From: Thermothelomyces thermophilus ATCC 42464
Lineage: Eukaryota; Ascomycota; Sordariomycetes; Sordariales; Chaetomiaceae
Assembly (NCBI RefSeq): GCF_000226095.1
Contig: NC_016477.1
Coordinates: forward strand, 1,922,001 to 1,986,000
Length of the DNA: 64,000 bases
Direction: 5' to 3'
The position numbers and the translations under genes were made by a program. Below the pieces are notes generated by a model. It was given only the letters and a program-made list of their open reading frames with translations, made no database searches and was not told the origin of the DNA. Each line of letters begins with the position of its first letter. The first letter of the stretch is position 1. Shown here one piece after another: positions 21,156 through 32,183 of this stretch.

Positions 21156-22399
21156 TCAGGTAAAAACCTCATTCTCGCACGCCTCGCCTTCCTCGCACCG
21201 CTCGTACAGGCTCAGCCACGCGTCGCCCCCGCAGTTCTGCGCCGGGTCGCCCGTGCACAGGTACCCGTCGTCGCAGCGGGCCAGGCTCTCGAGCGTGGTC
21301 GCGGGCCGGCGCGTGGGCGCCACCTCGTCGCCGCACCAGCACTCGCGCCGCCACTCGGTGCCGGCGTACCGGAACCCGCGCTCGGCGCAGAAGGCGACGC
21401 ACCGCTGGTTGGTCATGTCGTCGGACGACTCGGTCGCGTCCGGGAGCGTGCGGAACGCGCCGTCGTCGGTCCACCGCTCCTCGGGCGCGCAGCCCACGAA
21501 GCGGAACCCGAGGTCCGTGAGGTCCGTGAAGGGCGCCGGCGTCGGCAACCCCGTGGGCGTGGACGTGGACGTGGCGGTCGAGGAGGAGGTCGAGGTCGGC
21601 CTGGCTGAGGTGGTGCTGGTCGACAAGGTCGTGCTCGTACCGGGGGGTGGCAGGTCGGTGGTGGGCATCACCACGAGGGTCACCTTGATGCATTCGCGGT
21701 TGACGTCGATCACTGGTGGGTTGTTTTCCATGTTTAGAAAGTCCCCTTATATTTTTTTTTTTTTTTTTTCATGATCCGAGTCTGTGTCGCGAGAGACGGC
21801 AGGGTGGGTGGGCTTACGTCTGTTGCCTGGAGGCGAGTACCGGAACTCGTGGCTGCCATCAAAGGACGAGCGGACGCAGATGTGGCCGCCTTCGGGCTGG
21901 CCCTGCCATGTCACAAAGCGCAACTCGATCTGGAGCCCATCCGTGACTGGATTGCACGCGTAGGTCGGCTGGAATATGGCTCTGGGGTCGTCCCGGCCCG
22001 TCATGAACATCTTGGTAGTGTGGTCGATTTCCGAGTACTGTGAAGGCGTTAGCTTCACTGGCTCCCCATATTAATTATTGTATGTGCGCCGGCGAGCTCA
22101 AGACAACCTACTTCGCCCCCGATCACGGCCCGGACGCCGTTCGGGACATGGTTGATGACACCCGCGACAAGAGTCAAGTCGTAGGTGGGCACACCAACGG
22201 GGCCAATGAAGAGATGCCGGTCACCGCCGCCCGCCTCGAACAGGTTCATGTACTTGTTGTGTACTTCAGGCCGGCTCGCGTTCTGAACCTGGGCGCGAAA
22301 GGGATAGGTGATGTTGTTCCCGAGCGGTTCGGTCGGGATTGTGCATGCCGAGCTTACCGCGGCTCCGACGAGCAGGGCCGCGATCGTACTCGGGGCCAT
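21156..22399 (-). CDS. Secreted WSC-domain protein
   Basis: Exons 22399-22112, 22037-21818 and 21712-21156 give 1065 nt (354 aa), phases consistent. The introns are 74 and 105 nt; the second carries a poly-T tract. A signal peptide (about 1-18) precedes an N-terminal domain of about 150 aa that I do not recognise; it seems to be a folded, non-repetitive module. A Ser/Thr-rich linker follows (about 185-230). The C-terminal WSC domain (about 239-340) has the expected cysteines (VGC, RCVAFC, RECWCGD, RCDDGYLC, NCGG). WSC domains bind wall carbohydrate. No transmembrane segment or GPI signal is seen, so it is probably secreted or wall-bound rather than a sensor. Confidence 0.85.
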
Positions 22400-23576
22400 T
22401 ATCTGTTGAAGAAGGGTCGACAAGACTGTAATACCCCCCTGGAGAGTGAAGCCTGCTAGCACCAGTTATCGGGCAACACTTCTAATTAACCTCTTTTTAA
22501 ACCGCCCTCCTCCGCCACCCCCCTCTAAGAAGAACATATCATTCGCAGGGTACCCAGAGCACCCTGCAGGGCCGCAGGTGCGGCATCCTACAATGCAGCC
22601 CTCTCCAATATTTCCTACCGGCTGTGGCTCGCCCTGGCGTCTCGGCCCTCGCAGAGCTCAGCTGAGAGCGGCAGCCCGATGGTAATCCACGCTCTGAATG
22701 GTCGTCAGTCATGCAACCCAAAACCTTGGCTCCCACCTGCCTAACGAGATTCGGAAACCAACTCAGTCTGGCCCGGCGCCAGGGGCATCGATTGCGGGTT
22801 TGCAAACACCTTTTTTTGCAGCTTGCTTCGAAGCTGAGCAACGGCAGCGCAGAATTAATAGCACGCGGCACCTGCTTCTTTTCGACGCACCAGAAATTGC
22901 GGTGCAGTAGCAGGCATGCAGCTTATGCGGGCATTCGCGAGCAAGCCGCAGATATTGCCCTCGTATTCGCGAAGGTCGAGGGAACGTGGCATGCAATTCT
23001 TGGAGGTGCGCCCCGACGCGGTGTGGTCGCCAAATGCGAAGAATAATAATAATGCCTCGTCAACCTTGGGCCGGTGGCTACCTACCTATTAGTATTTATG
23101 AAACAGAGCTGATGTTGCCTCCGGCAACCCTGGACTTAATTAGTTAGCAGTTTTACTAGGACCGACTTAGTCTCGTATTACCTATTAGTGCTGTTTATCC
23201 CCCGTTTCTTGTTAACAAACCTGTGCCTCTTTCTAGAGAGATAGCTCAGCAATACACGGGCTCAGTAACTGTATGTATAATTAATTACCAATAGATCTTA
23301 GGCATTTTTGTAGGCATGCCAAGGCTCCGGACAGAGAAAGGCATCCCAGCGTTCTGACATTTGAGGCAAGTCAAGGAATGGATGAAAAAATTATGATTGA
23401 AATTGAAGAACTTGGGGGTCAACACTTAGCTTATATGCCATGAATCCTATGTTCTTCTTAAAATGGAAGTTGAAACACTCTCTGGTCGAGTTTCAGGAAA
23501 TCAAGATCAGCCTTTGATCAAACTAGTGTAATCCGTAAACAAACCAACCGCCCTTCCCTTTTTTTTTCCCAAATTT
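22400..23576. other. Intergenic, no gene seen
   Basis: Contains the 5' flank of the WSC gene and the 3' flank of the aprataxin-like gene, with AT-rich tracts from 23050 onward. Short frames around 22700-23046 are not convincing. Confidence 0.5.
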
Positions 23577-24452
23577 CTACTCTGCCCTCCACTTTTCAAA
23601 CTCGTCCTCCAAATGCCTCTTTAACTCGGCGAACCGGTTACCAAACCCCTTCCCGCACCTCCAGCATACTAAATCCTTGGCCAGGTTCCCGTTCTGATAC
23701 CCCGTCTGCCTCCGCACGTCGTCTTGGGCGAGCGGATGGTCCTCCAGCGGCACAAAGAAGGGCGTATTGAAGCTGTTGTAGTGCTTCCGGTGCTTCAGCT
23801 TCTCCGAGCGCATGTCCCTCGAGATGACGTGCACGTGCAGGTGCGCCATGGACGGGTGCGCGTGCGTGCCGACGCGGATGTCGCGGCTGTAGTCCCGGCC
23901 GGGCGGCAGCTGGTCGGGGCCCACGCCGCGGCTCATGGCCTCGTCGCGGGCGCGGTTGCTGGCCGAAAAGGACCCCAGCCTCCGCGCCAGCTCGGCGGCG
24001 GCGAGCTCGGCGGCCACCGCGGCCTCGCCGCGCATCATGGCGAGGAAGGCCGGGTCGGCGAAGGCATCGTGCGGGTGCACGAGGTAGTGTGCCGGGGAGC
24101 GCGGGAGCAGGAGCAGGTGGACGGTGGCCTTGGGGAAGGCGTCCTTGATGAGCACCGTGTCCGCCGTCACGCGCAGGACCTTGTCCGGGAAGCGCTCCGG
24201 GTGCTCGATGTACTCGATCAGGGCGCCTCGCCAGACGCCGCGGATGACCTGGGACGCTTTGTGGGCGAGGAATTGCGGGGCTTGCGAGATGGGAGCTTTG
24301 GGTTTTGGCGCCATGAGTTCCTCAAACGCATTGCGCTTGGCGGGCGCTTTGGGTGGGGGAGAGTCATGTTGTTGCTGTTGTTGTTGGTCCGTGGTTGGCG
24401 GGGCAGACTCGGGTTGAGGGATATCGTCTGCGTCTTCGGCTCGTTCAGCCAT
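23577..24452 (-). CDS. hnt3: Aprataxin/Hnt3-like DNA-adenylate hydrolase
   Basis: An intronless 291-aa protein. Aprataxins remove AMP from 5' DNA ends left by abortive ligation, in the nucleus. The histidine triad HLHVHV (His204, His206, His208) lies in a HIT domain spanning about 65-225, preceded by the typical WRGALIEYIEHPE and LLLLPRSP segments. A C2HE zinc finger closes the protein (Cys263, Cys266, His280, Glu284 are candidate ligands), as in yeast Hnt3. A disordered Pro/Gln-rich N-terminus (1-60) replaces the FHA domain of human aprataxin, which fungal members lack. A basic loop between HIT strands (about 160-195) looks longer than usual. Confidence 0.92.
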   Translation of the reverse strand: MAERAEDADDIPQPESAPPTTDQQQQQQHDSPPPKAPAKRNAFEELMAPKPKAPISQAPQFLAHKASQVIRGVWRGALIEYIEHPERFPDKVLRVTADTVLIKDAFPKATVHLLLLPRSPAHYLVHPHDAFADPAFLAMMRGEAAVAAELAAAELARRLGSFSASNRARDEAMSRGVGPDQLPPGRDYSRDIRVGTHAHPSMAHLHVHVISRDMRSEKLKHRKHYNSFNTPFFVPLEDHPLAQDDVRRQTGYQNGNLAKDLVCWRCGKGFGNRFAELKRHLEDEFEKWRAE

Positions 24453-26431
24453 CAGAGAAACCAGGTCATAAATACAATCTTGATTTTAATAGTGAAACTC
24501 GACAATCAACTAAGGACTGGTGGTTGCTGGACCCTTTTGTTGGCAAGTTTCATTGATCGTTTCCTTCGCTCGTCAGATGAGGATGGTCAGACAAGTGAAG
24601 TGATTCGGGGCAGGGACCGTCCCCAGCTGGCAGTCACTTGGTGATTGGCTGCCTCGAACCTTTCTGGAAAGTCAAAGTGACACTGGCGGCGGCTTTAACA
24701 ACTTGACCTCTTGCGCTGAATATTAAGCAGGCATTCTAGGGCGAGAGTTTTTGATCTGTGTCGTGTGCTGGCAATTCGTTGTCTGACTATTACTGCCCGG
24801 TTTTTCGCTGACTGATATGACAAGAAGATAAGTAAGTTCAAGTTTGGTTCCTGCACTGGGTACCCACTGCATTCAAATCTGCGTCATTCTTCGGACAATT
24901 GCCATTTCGAACCCAGCGAGCAGCCACACGGCAAGCCCGGGTTACTTTCCTCGACACCTGAACAGGTGATCGGCCTAGGAATGGATTACCATACATAGTT
25001 CATGGATCGCATTCGTCCTTTCCCGAGCATATATATAGTTGCAATGATAGCCAGCAACCATTCAAGCTACCACGATTCGCGACGCACCCTCTGAGTACAA
25101 GGCCCTGCTGCCCATGTCCTAGAGCAGTACTCCGTAGAGACAGTAAGTCGTTCCTCAATCAATCGTTCCTCATCAGCTTCTGGGCCAACCACAGTCCATC
25201 GGCGACCACAGCGTTATTACGGGCTGGAATTGTGTTGCTTCGACTGGCCGCTTCGCAATGGCTCTCCTGCCCGATCTGTTCATGACGGATTGCACCGCAG
25301 TTCCGCAACGCTAGTGGCTCCCTTGCGAAGGACAGCAAGGTCACATACTCCTCTTGGACTGTGACCCTTTTGTTTCAAACAGCATGTCGACTAACCCTCT
25401 CCTAGCGCAAACGACTCCTCAGCCAGGTTTGTTCCTTGTCCCGATCGTGTCCCTGGAGAGAGATATGCCGCTACGGCTGTTATCTCTGGCTCTGTCTGTA
25501 ATTAGGGATTAGCAGGTTGTCTTCGGGCTTTCTAGAAGTTTTGATCTCTCAGATACACATGATAGGTAATTATTCAAGGGGAACGCGCAACAAACACAGA
25601 CAGGATCAACGGGCCCACCTCAGAGGTCGCGCCAACGTAAGAGCGACCAGATTACCAACACAGCAGGAGAGCAGAGCTTTCGCATCATTAAGGCACATTA
25701 CCATTTGACAACTAATCTATCATGTCTTCTCAAAGTCTGATTACCCCACCTGCCAGTCATGTATTGTATGGTTGACCTGATTTGACCTGATCCCTGACCA
25801 AGCCCCCTTTCCCGTTGCAAGTTCCGTGCCTCCCGTGGTATCACCGCATAACAATGTGCGGGAAAAAAACAAAAAAAAAAAAAAAAACAAAAAAAGAAAA
25901 AAAAAAAAAACAGAACAAAACAAACTGCCGCCCCAATTCCTGAGCTGGACCGCTCCTAATGGGATGATCTGTGGTGGAAGGTTTTGACCTCAAAAATACA
26001 GCGGGTGAATGGCGAAATGGGTGAGCTGGTGCGAGTTGGTGCGAGCTTGGTGAATCCTTCTTCGGGCTGGAGAAGTGAGGATGAATTGGTGAGGTTGGGT
26101 GGCTGATCCCGATGCGGAATGCTGCTGATTGCTGATATGTTATTTTTTTTGTTCTGTTTTGGTGTTTTTTGTTCCTTTTAAGTTGTGAGACAGTAGGAAA
26201 TGTAAAATGAGCGAATGATGGTCGGTGAACGGTATGAGAGATAAGGAAATGGCAAAGGAGCGTGATGTGTGATGTGTCGGGATCAGCCAGTTCCCCGATA
26301 ATTATGTGTTGCTTCTCCCTTGATGCCACAGCATTGAGACTGAAGAAGGTTCTGGGCCGGGTGCAGCCCTCTGTGTTTCGCATCAACCAACGACAGCAGC
26401 GAGACCAAAAGAATAGTGTGCAGTTCGGACG
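24453..26431. other. Intergenic, no gene seen
   Basis: About 2 kb without a supported gene. It has one TACTCCGTA word (25128-25136) and an A-rich low-complexity tract at 25862-25919. A purine-rich stretch follows that is probably the 3' UTR of the large gene ending at 26432. Confidence 0.55.
25862..25919. repeat. Poly-A low-complexity tract
   Basis: Four A runs separated by single C or G bases, about 58 bp in total. Confidence 0.9.
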
Positions 26432-28789
26432 CTAATGCGACGCATGCTCCTCTTCGTGGCCAATGCTTGTTGCTCGCTGGAGGGTGACGTCGTCGCTGCT
26501 ATCGCGATGCTCTTCTGCGTCCATCTGCTGAGAAGTGGCTTCACCCTCCTCGCCGAATGATCTGAGTAAACCCTCGCGACTCTTGACTCGGGAAGCAGCT
26601 TGCGAGCGCACGACCGTGGGCAGGTGACCCTCTACACTGCCCCAATGGGCATCCTCTTCGCCCCAATCGCTCGATGGCCGTGCTTCGCCAGTCGACTTGC
26701 GATTCCACGCGGATCGATCGCCGTGTGAAGGTGTAAGCCGCGAGAGGTAATCGTCATCAGTAATATCCATGTCATCGTTGGGATTCTCAATCTCTGGCCG
26801 TTGCTCGCCGTTCAACTCCTGGGGAGCATATCGGGAACGTCGAAGTCCTGACCCATGCTCCGGAATTCCGGACGATTTTCGTTTCTTGGCAAGTCCTCCA
26901 GCGAACCACGACCCTTCCGAGTCGATAGAGGCCAACGACATGCTTTGCGGTTCTGGGGAGACTCCTGGCTCATCTGGACGGCTAAAGGTTGATGGCGTCT
27001 CCCGCATTTCCTCTACAGATGGCCGTGTGGAAACGGGCGTGTCATGTCTCGGCCGGGATGCCGGCGGCGACGGACATGATTCCCCATTGGGAGGAGGAAC
27101 GTTTGTCGAGACTTTGATTGGGGAAGGAACGGCTGCGGCCTCTGGGGATTGCAATCGGGACGCCGGAGGCGACATCGGTAGCTCGGGCAGGTCTTCGCGG
27201 AATCGGGACGTGGTCCGCTTCGGCACTCCAGAAGTCAGGCGGCGCGGTAGTGGATTGATAGGAGGAGCTGGAGCTGGAGGTGTTGGCATCGAGTCCCGAG
27301 ATGTGTTGGAAAATGAAGATGGACCTCCCGAATTCCTTTTGGTCCTATTCGTCCACCTGAAAAAGGAAGTCCAGGATCGCGGGCCCTTGGCGGTGTTTCC
27401 ACTTGATCCTCTTGATGGTTGTTCTGATTGTTCAGTCCTCGCTTCAGACTCCTGCGGGGACTTAGATCGCGAAATTGTGTTGCGGAGTGACGCCTTGGAC
27501 ACGGTGCTTGCCAATACTGGTGCATCTTCCTTGATCTCGGAGAGAGACTCCAGGGGTTGCAAGGAGTGACTGTCCACTCGGTGGAACGCCGCCAACGGTT
27601 CTGGTCGGTCGTTTTCACGAGTAGGTAGAATGTTGCCCACATCACCAGCTTCGTTGCGATTGTCTGCAAGGCCATCCGAATTCCGTAGTCTGGATGACGT
27701 GATGGTGGCCGAAGGGGGGTTGATGCCAAGTCCAATATCCTCCCGGCCGAGAATGCCTCTCGAGAGATTCGGAGGCGATTCTCGTCCATGTTTTTCAGCC
27801 TCGGCCTCTGCAGCCCTTTGCTTCTCGGCTTGCCTGGCAATCTTCAACTCCAGCTTCTTTTGCTCCAGCTGTCTCTTCCTCGCCCGTCTTCGCTGATCCC
27901 GTTCCATTAGCTCTCGTAGATCGCCGGCGCTGAGTTCGTCGGCGAGGCTATCGACACGCTTGTGTGCTTTGAGCATCTCCTCGGGAATCGACTCGGTCAA
28001 CCTTGTCCGTTGCGGGGAAGGGCGCCGGACCACTCCTGCACCATCTTGTGTATAATTTCCAGATCGCGCATGCGTACTGTATCGTAGAGTCGGTCGAGGT
28101 GCAAGTGACTCGAAGGCTGAGACCTCGTAAGAGATGTAGTCTGAGTCGGAAGAAAGCGCCGAGTCAATAGACTCGGGCAGAGGCAACGAAATGTCAGACG
28201 ATCGGCTGTATCTTTCAACATCCGGACCCTTGATGCTGACACCAAAGCCTGAGCGGAATTTCTTGCTCTCTTTCCTCATCGGCCGACCTGCCATCCAGTC
28301 TTCTGCGGCAGGTCGGTGAGGAGCGAAGCTACTCATGGCCTTGATCTCAGCTTCACGCTGACGGTCTTCCTTCCGGCGCTTCTTGCTGGACAACTTCCGC
28401 GGAAGGTGGTCGCCGTCCCTCTTGCCGTGAAGTGTTGGCGCGCGCCACGGCATAATATCCATCGCGGTAGGGGCATCGCGCATGGGCGTATCTCCGTCCC
28501 GTCGGGCCCGCGTACTCTTCTGTTTCTCAAGGCCTACAGCGTCTTCACGACCCGGAGAGAAACTGTACGATCGCGCCCTGCGGTGTAATTTGTTTGATTC
28601 CGTTCGTTGTCGCTTGTTCGCTTGCCGCTCTGGTGGCGAAGGGTCATAGGTCATGGCCATTTCCGGCACCGTTTGGCTCCGAGGGGGAAGACCAGCCGCA
28701 GGGGTTTTGCCTCCATATCCATCATCCTCTATCGAGCTGACACGACCGCGCCGCCGGTGACTCTTTCGCCGGAATAGCCACAAGGGCAT
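26432..28789 (-). CDS. Large disordered fungal protein of unknown function
   Basis: A single 785-codon frame starting MPLWLFRRKS. I do not recognise a catalytic domain. It is mostly disordered and rich in Ser, Pro, Arg and Glu. A basic, nuclear-signal-like cluster lies at about 131-143 (RKLSSKKRRK). A charged helix likely to form a coiled coil spans about 290-335. A short aromatic motif, SWTSFFRW, lies near the middle, and many Ser/Thr-Pro and Arg-x-x-Ser sites suggest phosphorylation. Fungal homologues carrying the loose label cell wall proline-rich protein may exist, but the sequence shows no signal peptide, so I would not infer a wall location. The 5' flank is shared with nothing nearby. 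Confidence 0.8.
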   Translation of the reverse strand: MPLWLFRRKSHRRRGRVSSIEDDGYGGKTPAAGLPPRSQTVPEMAMTYDPSPPERQANKRQRTESNKLHRRARSYSFSPGREDAVGLEKQKSTRARRDGDTPMRDAPTAMDIMPWRAPTLHGKRDGDHLPRKLSSKKRRKEDRQREAEIKAMSSFAPHRPAAEDWMAGRPMRKESKKFRSGFGVSIKGPDVERYSRSSDISLPLPESIDSALSSDSDYISYEVSAFESLAPRPTLRYSTHARSGNYTQDGAGVVRRPSPQRTRLTESIPEEMLKAHKRVDSLADELSAGDLRELMERDQRRRARKRQLEQKKLELKIARQAEKQRAAEAEAEKHGRESPPNLSRGILGREDIGLGINPPSATITSSRLRNSDGLADNRNEAGDVGNILPTRENDRPEPLAAFHRVDSHSLQPLESLSEIKEDAPVLASTVSKASLRNTISRSKSPQESEARTEQSEQPSRGSSGNTAKGPRSWTSFFRWTNRTKRNSGGPSSFSNTSRDSMPTPPAPAPPINPLPRRLTSGVPKRTTSRFREDLPELPMSPPASRLQSPEAAAVPSPIKVSTNVPPPNGESCPSPPASRPRHDTPVSTRPSVEEMRETPSTFSRPDEPGVSPEPQSMSLASIDSEGSWFAGGLAKKRKSSGIPEHGSGLRRSRYAPQELNGEQRPEIENPNDDMDITDDDYLSRLTPSHGDRSAWNRKSTGEARPSSDWGEEDAHWGSVEGHLPTVVRSQAASRVKSREGLLRSFGEEGEATSQQMDAEEHRDSSDDVTLQRATSIGHEEEHASH

Positions 28790-31700
28790 TGTGGTTTAGA
28801 GTCGGAGTAGATACTGATTAAGAACCGAACGTCAGAGTCGCGATTTCCTGCAATCAGGTGTCGTATGGTGCTGTTGTCTGATCGGCAGATATCGGCGGAG
28901 ATTCATTCTGACAGTGATCACGAAAGGCGACGCGTTTTGGAGAGATGATTGTGCGATGGCGACAGGCGAATCGGCTGAGGAGAGTTGATGGCTCTACAGC
29001 ATGCTTGAGCTTGGCCGGATTTTTGTGAAAGTTGGCGGGTGCTGTGTGGAGAGCGGGAATGGAGAAGGATGGTGGCGGTATCGACGGGTCCCTCCGTTTC
29101 ATGCGTCCCTGGCCCAAGCGGATCTTCCAGTTAAGGTGTCGACTGTTGAAGCTCGAGCGAACTTTGCAACGCTGGAATGGAGGGATATCGAAGTCGGTGT
29201 CAAGGTGGCGGGGAGGGTTTGTGAGTGCGCTAGTTGGACTTGTTAAAAGCCCCGATACCCGCGGACATTCGTAGTGTGGGGAAGTGTCTGAGAAGGGTCT
29301 CTCTCAAGCAAATGTCGGGTCTGCGCAGGGGAAGAGCAGACCCTTGGGGAGAAATTGCGAATCGGTTCGCAAATGAGGGCAAGGTACCGGGCTGAACCTG
29401 GTCGAGACCGGAACGCCAAGTTTAATAACGGAACGAGTAATCTTTGGCCACTCAAACACCCAATGAAACACCCAACAGGACCACAAACAGGTCTGATTCT
29501 GCAAGAACAGAACCATTGCTATCTCCCCACTCGAGAGGAGTACCTGTCCCTTGCGCTGGCTTTTACGTATACCGTACACTACGCAGAACTTAGCACTGGA
29601 TTCGGCCGTGCCGGTTTCTACCAGGTGTCGCTCCGTGGGTGGCTACTGCTACCGGCTCTCCGTTTCGCCGACCGTTTTTCTTTCTCGTGTACCATCGGTC
29701 GGTACAGGTGTCCACAAGTGGGTCAAATGCAGCAACCCGCTGGCTTGGCAGTCGCCCCACCTAACGGCTTTCGATCTGCCGCTCAGCCTAGCCATGGTCG
29801 CTGCGAGTCATGGGAACAGTTAATTTCAAAACCTAAAACATTCTCGTCGATTCTTGATGGCGTTCCAAGCTGCGTCACGCGGAAGATGACCTGATCTCGA
29901 ATGAGATATCGGTTTCTTTCTGGTAGCTGCGCTTTGAGAAGCACTCTTCAACATGGGCGGTTTTTCAATGCTCGTATCCGTCTGATGCTCGCTTGGCCGA
30001 CAAGCTGCAAGAGAACCGACGGGGGGTTGCAGGCGGGCCCGGCCGCGACCTCCAGGGTTGAGCCGGGGTCTGGCAAGGTTTGCAGGCCTGGCACAAGCCT
30101 TCGATTCCCGCACAGTGGAATGTGCTGGTCAAATTTTGTATGTACTGTACTAAACTACTCCGTACTTGTACATACACTACACCACTGATCAAGAAATCAC
30201 TCATGCCGCAAGGCATACATGCAGCAGCTGGACCGACTGCCCTCTCCAACTATGCAGGGCTTCTGCTGCGCAAAGAGGCATTGGCTGCAAGTGCCCGGAA
30301 ATGCAGCGTAAGGGATCCGAGGCCACATTTCCAGCGCCTGCTCAACAGACACGTGTTTCCGCACCGCATTACAACAGAATGTACGGAGTACGGAATACCG
30401 ATACATGGGACGATTATGCTCCGGCACGGGAAGGAACCTCTGGTCTGTGGGGGCTGCTGTACACAATTCTCACGCGGGGTGCATGCTAGACATCTGCTCC
30501 CAGTGTTGTCCGTCCTCAGGCATCAAGTGAAGGCCAGTCTCGCTCTCGCAAGCGACTCGGTGGTCCTTTGAAAGGTCACCGCGCAAGGGCAAACCAGAGT
30601 TTGCAGAACTGGTGGGGCATGTGATTCGTATGCACCTATGTATGTACGAGAGTATGTACTTATTGTATTGTTGTATTGTACACACATCAATCACCTCGAC
30701 AGGTACGGTAGAGATATCTATCCGCTCCTGAATCTAAAAAAAAAAAAAAAAAAAAAAAAGGCAACCTCATCCAACAGAATCATATCCACACTACGCAGCC
30801 CGACGTGGCCACAGCCTGGTGTTTCGAGATCAGAGTCTAGCAACACCTGTTTACATGCCAGAGCTCCAATTGCTGGCCATTGTCACATCATCATCGATTC
30901 GAATTTCTGTTTCAATGCTCGGGCAGACGCTCGATGAGCGTGGTTCCGGCTCCTCGGCGTCTTAGCATAGCCATTATTTCCGACATGTCCGATTGGCTTA
31001 ATATCTCTTTTGTCTTATGGGCGAAGCAGCGATGATGGGACATATCCGCACGGATTGGCTCGCGCAACATTCGAGTACTGAGAACAATCCATGGCTCGCG
31101 GAAACTCATGGAACATCTGGTGCTGTTGTCAATTGTTGGCATTGACAGACCAGGTACTGCGTAGATTTGACATAGGTGATCCCGACGAAGCAGATGCCGG
31201 AAGGGAGTTTGAGTGGCAGGCATCATCCGATATACAACAGACCGGGCGAGCGCAGCCGTCAACCGGATAACGTCCACCAAGTGGAACTGAGACAGGCTCC
31301 GCGTTCGCACAACGGGTAGGGAGTGAGGATTGCCAGAGGATGCACTTGAGCAGACCCTGCATTTTCCCATCGTCTGCTTGTAACTGTTTTCTCAACGGGT
31401 CCACAGCATGAAACGTGAGCTGTGCAAATTAGGGGTTACGGAGTACTGCCTATGCGGTGGATCTCAGTAAACAAAGACGCCAATCCACGGTGAGCCTGAC
31501 AATAATATTGCATGCATGTATAAATAGAATATAACCTAGTACGACATTCATGGCTTACCACCAGCTCAATCTCAACTCCGCTAGGTCACTGCTAGTTACG
31601 CAAATAGGTCGTACCAACGCGATTACACCAAACCTCATCACCTTGAAGCACGACCGTTTGAAGTCGAGTGTAACATGTTTGCGGTGGTGGCATATTGTTC

Positions 31701-32183
31701 TCTCCTGCCTACCCATCGAGTGGAGGGGCTGTGCTTGTAATTACACCATGACCTAGGTAGTGTAGGTAGTGAGCTCGAGTCGAAGTTCTCTCATCACTAG
31801 ACAATAAAAACCGAGTGGGGATGGAGCGATACCAATAAGCGAAAAGAGGGATGGTTGAGGCCTATTATTAACCAGGCATTCTCAATTCCGAAGTTGCAAA
31901 GGCATATCCTTCCTTGGCCATAGTTATCGGGTGTACGGATCAAGTTTGGCTTAGTGTACGGATTAATTAGTGTAGGGAGTACAGAATTATGCACTTACTG
32001 CGTATTCAATCCCGCGGCCATCATGCACCTATCCAATCACTTCTCTTCCCACAACAGGCGGATCTGCTGTTTCTCGAGCAACCCACCCCTCGATTGTCAA
32101 CATTTTTGGAAGACGGCAAGCCACGACGCGACCGGCGTCCACCAAACACGAGCTGCGACATCTACCCAGAACGGCAAACAAAT
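28790..32183. other. Long intergenic region, no gene seen
   Basis: About 3.4 kb. It contains a poly-A run at 30737-30759 and three TACTCCGTA/TACGGAGTA words (30156, 30381, 31437). Frames at 29355-29894 and 30912-31370 are open but show no domain or coding rhythm I trust. The last 200 bp is the Nuf2 leader. Confidence 0.5.
30737..30759. repeat. Poly-A run
   Basis: About 23 consecutive A. No poly-A retroposon body or target duplication is evident beside it. Confidence 0.85.

Noticed and set aside
29355-29894. A 179-codon open frame in the long intergenic gap
   Set aside because: No motif, no splice partners, and composition is not gene-like.
30737-30759. Poly-A run as the tail of a LINE or SINE insertion
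   Set aside because: No element body or flanking duplication could be seen.
30912-31370. A 152-codon minus-strand open frame
   Set aside because: No recognisable domain and an overlapping competing frame; at most a very decayed gene.
31989-32183. Upstream in-frame start extending Nuf2 by 65 residues
   Set aside because: The extension is unlike the family; the ATG at 32184 gives the usual Nuf2 N-terminus and length.
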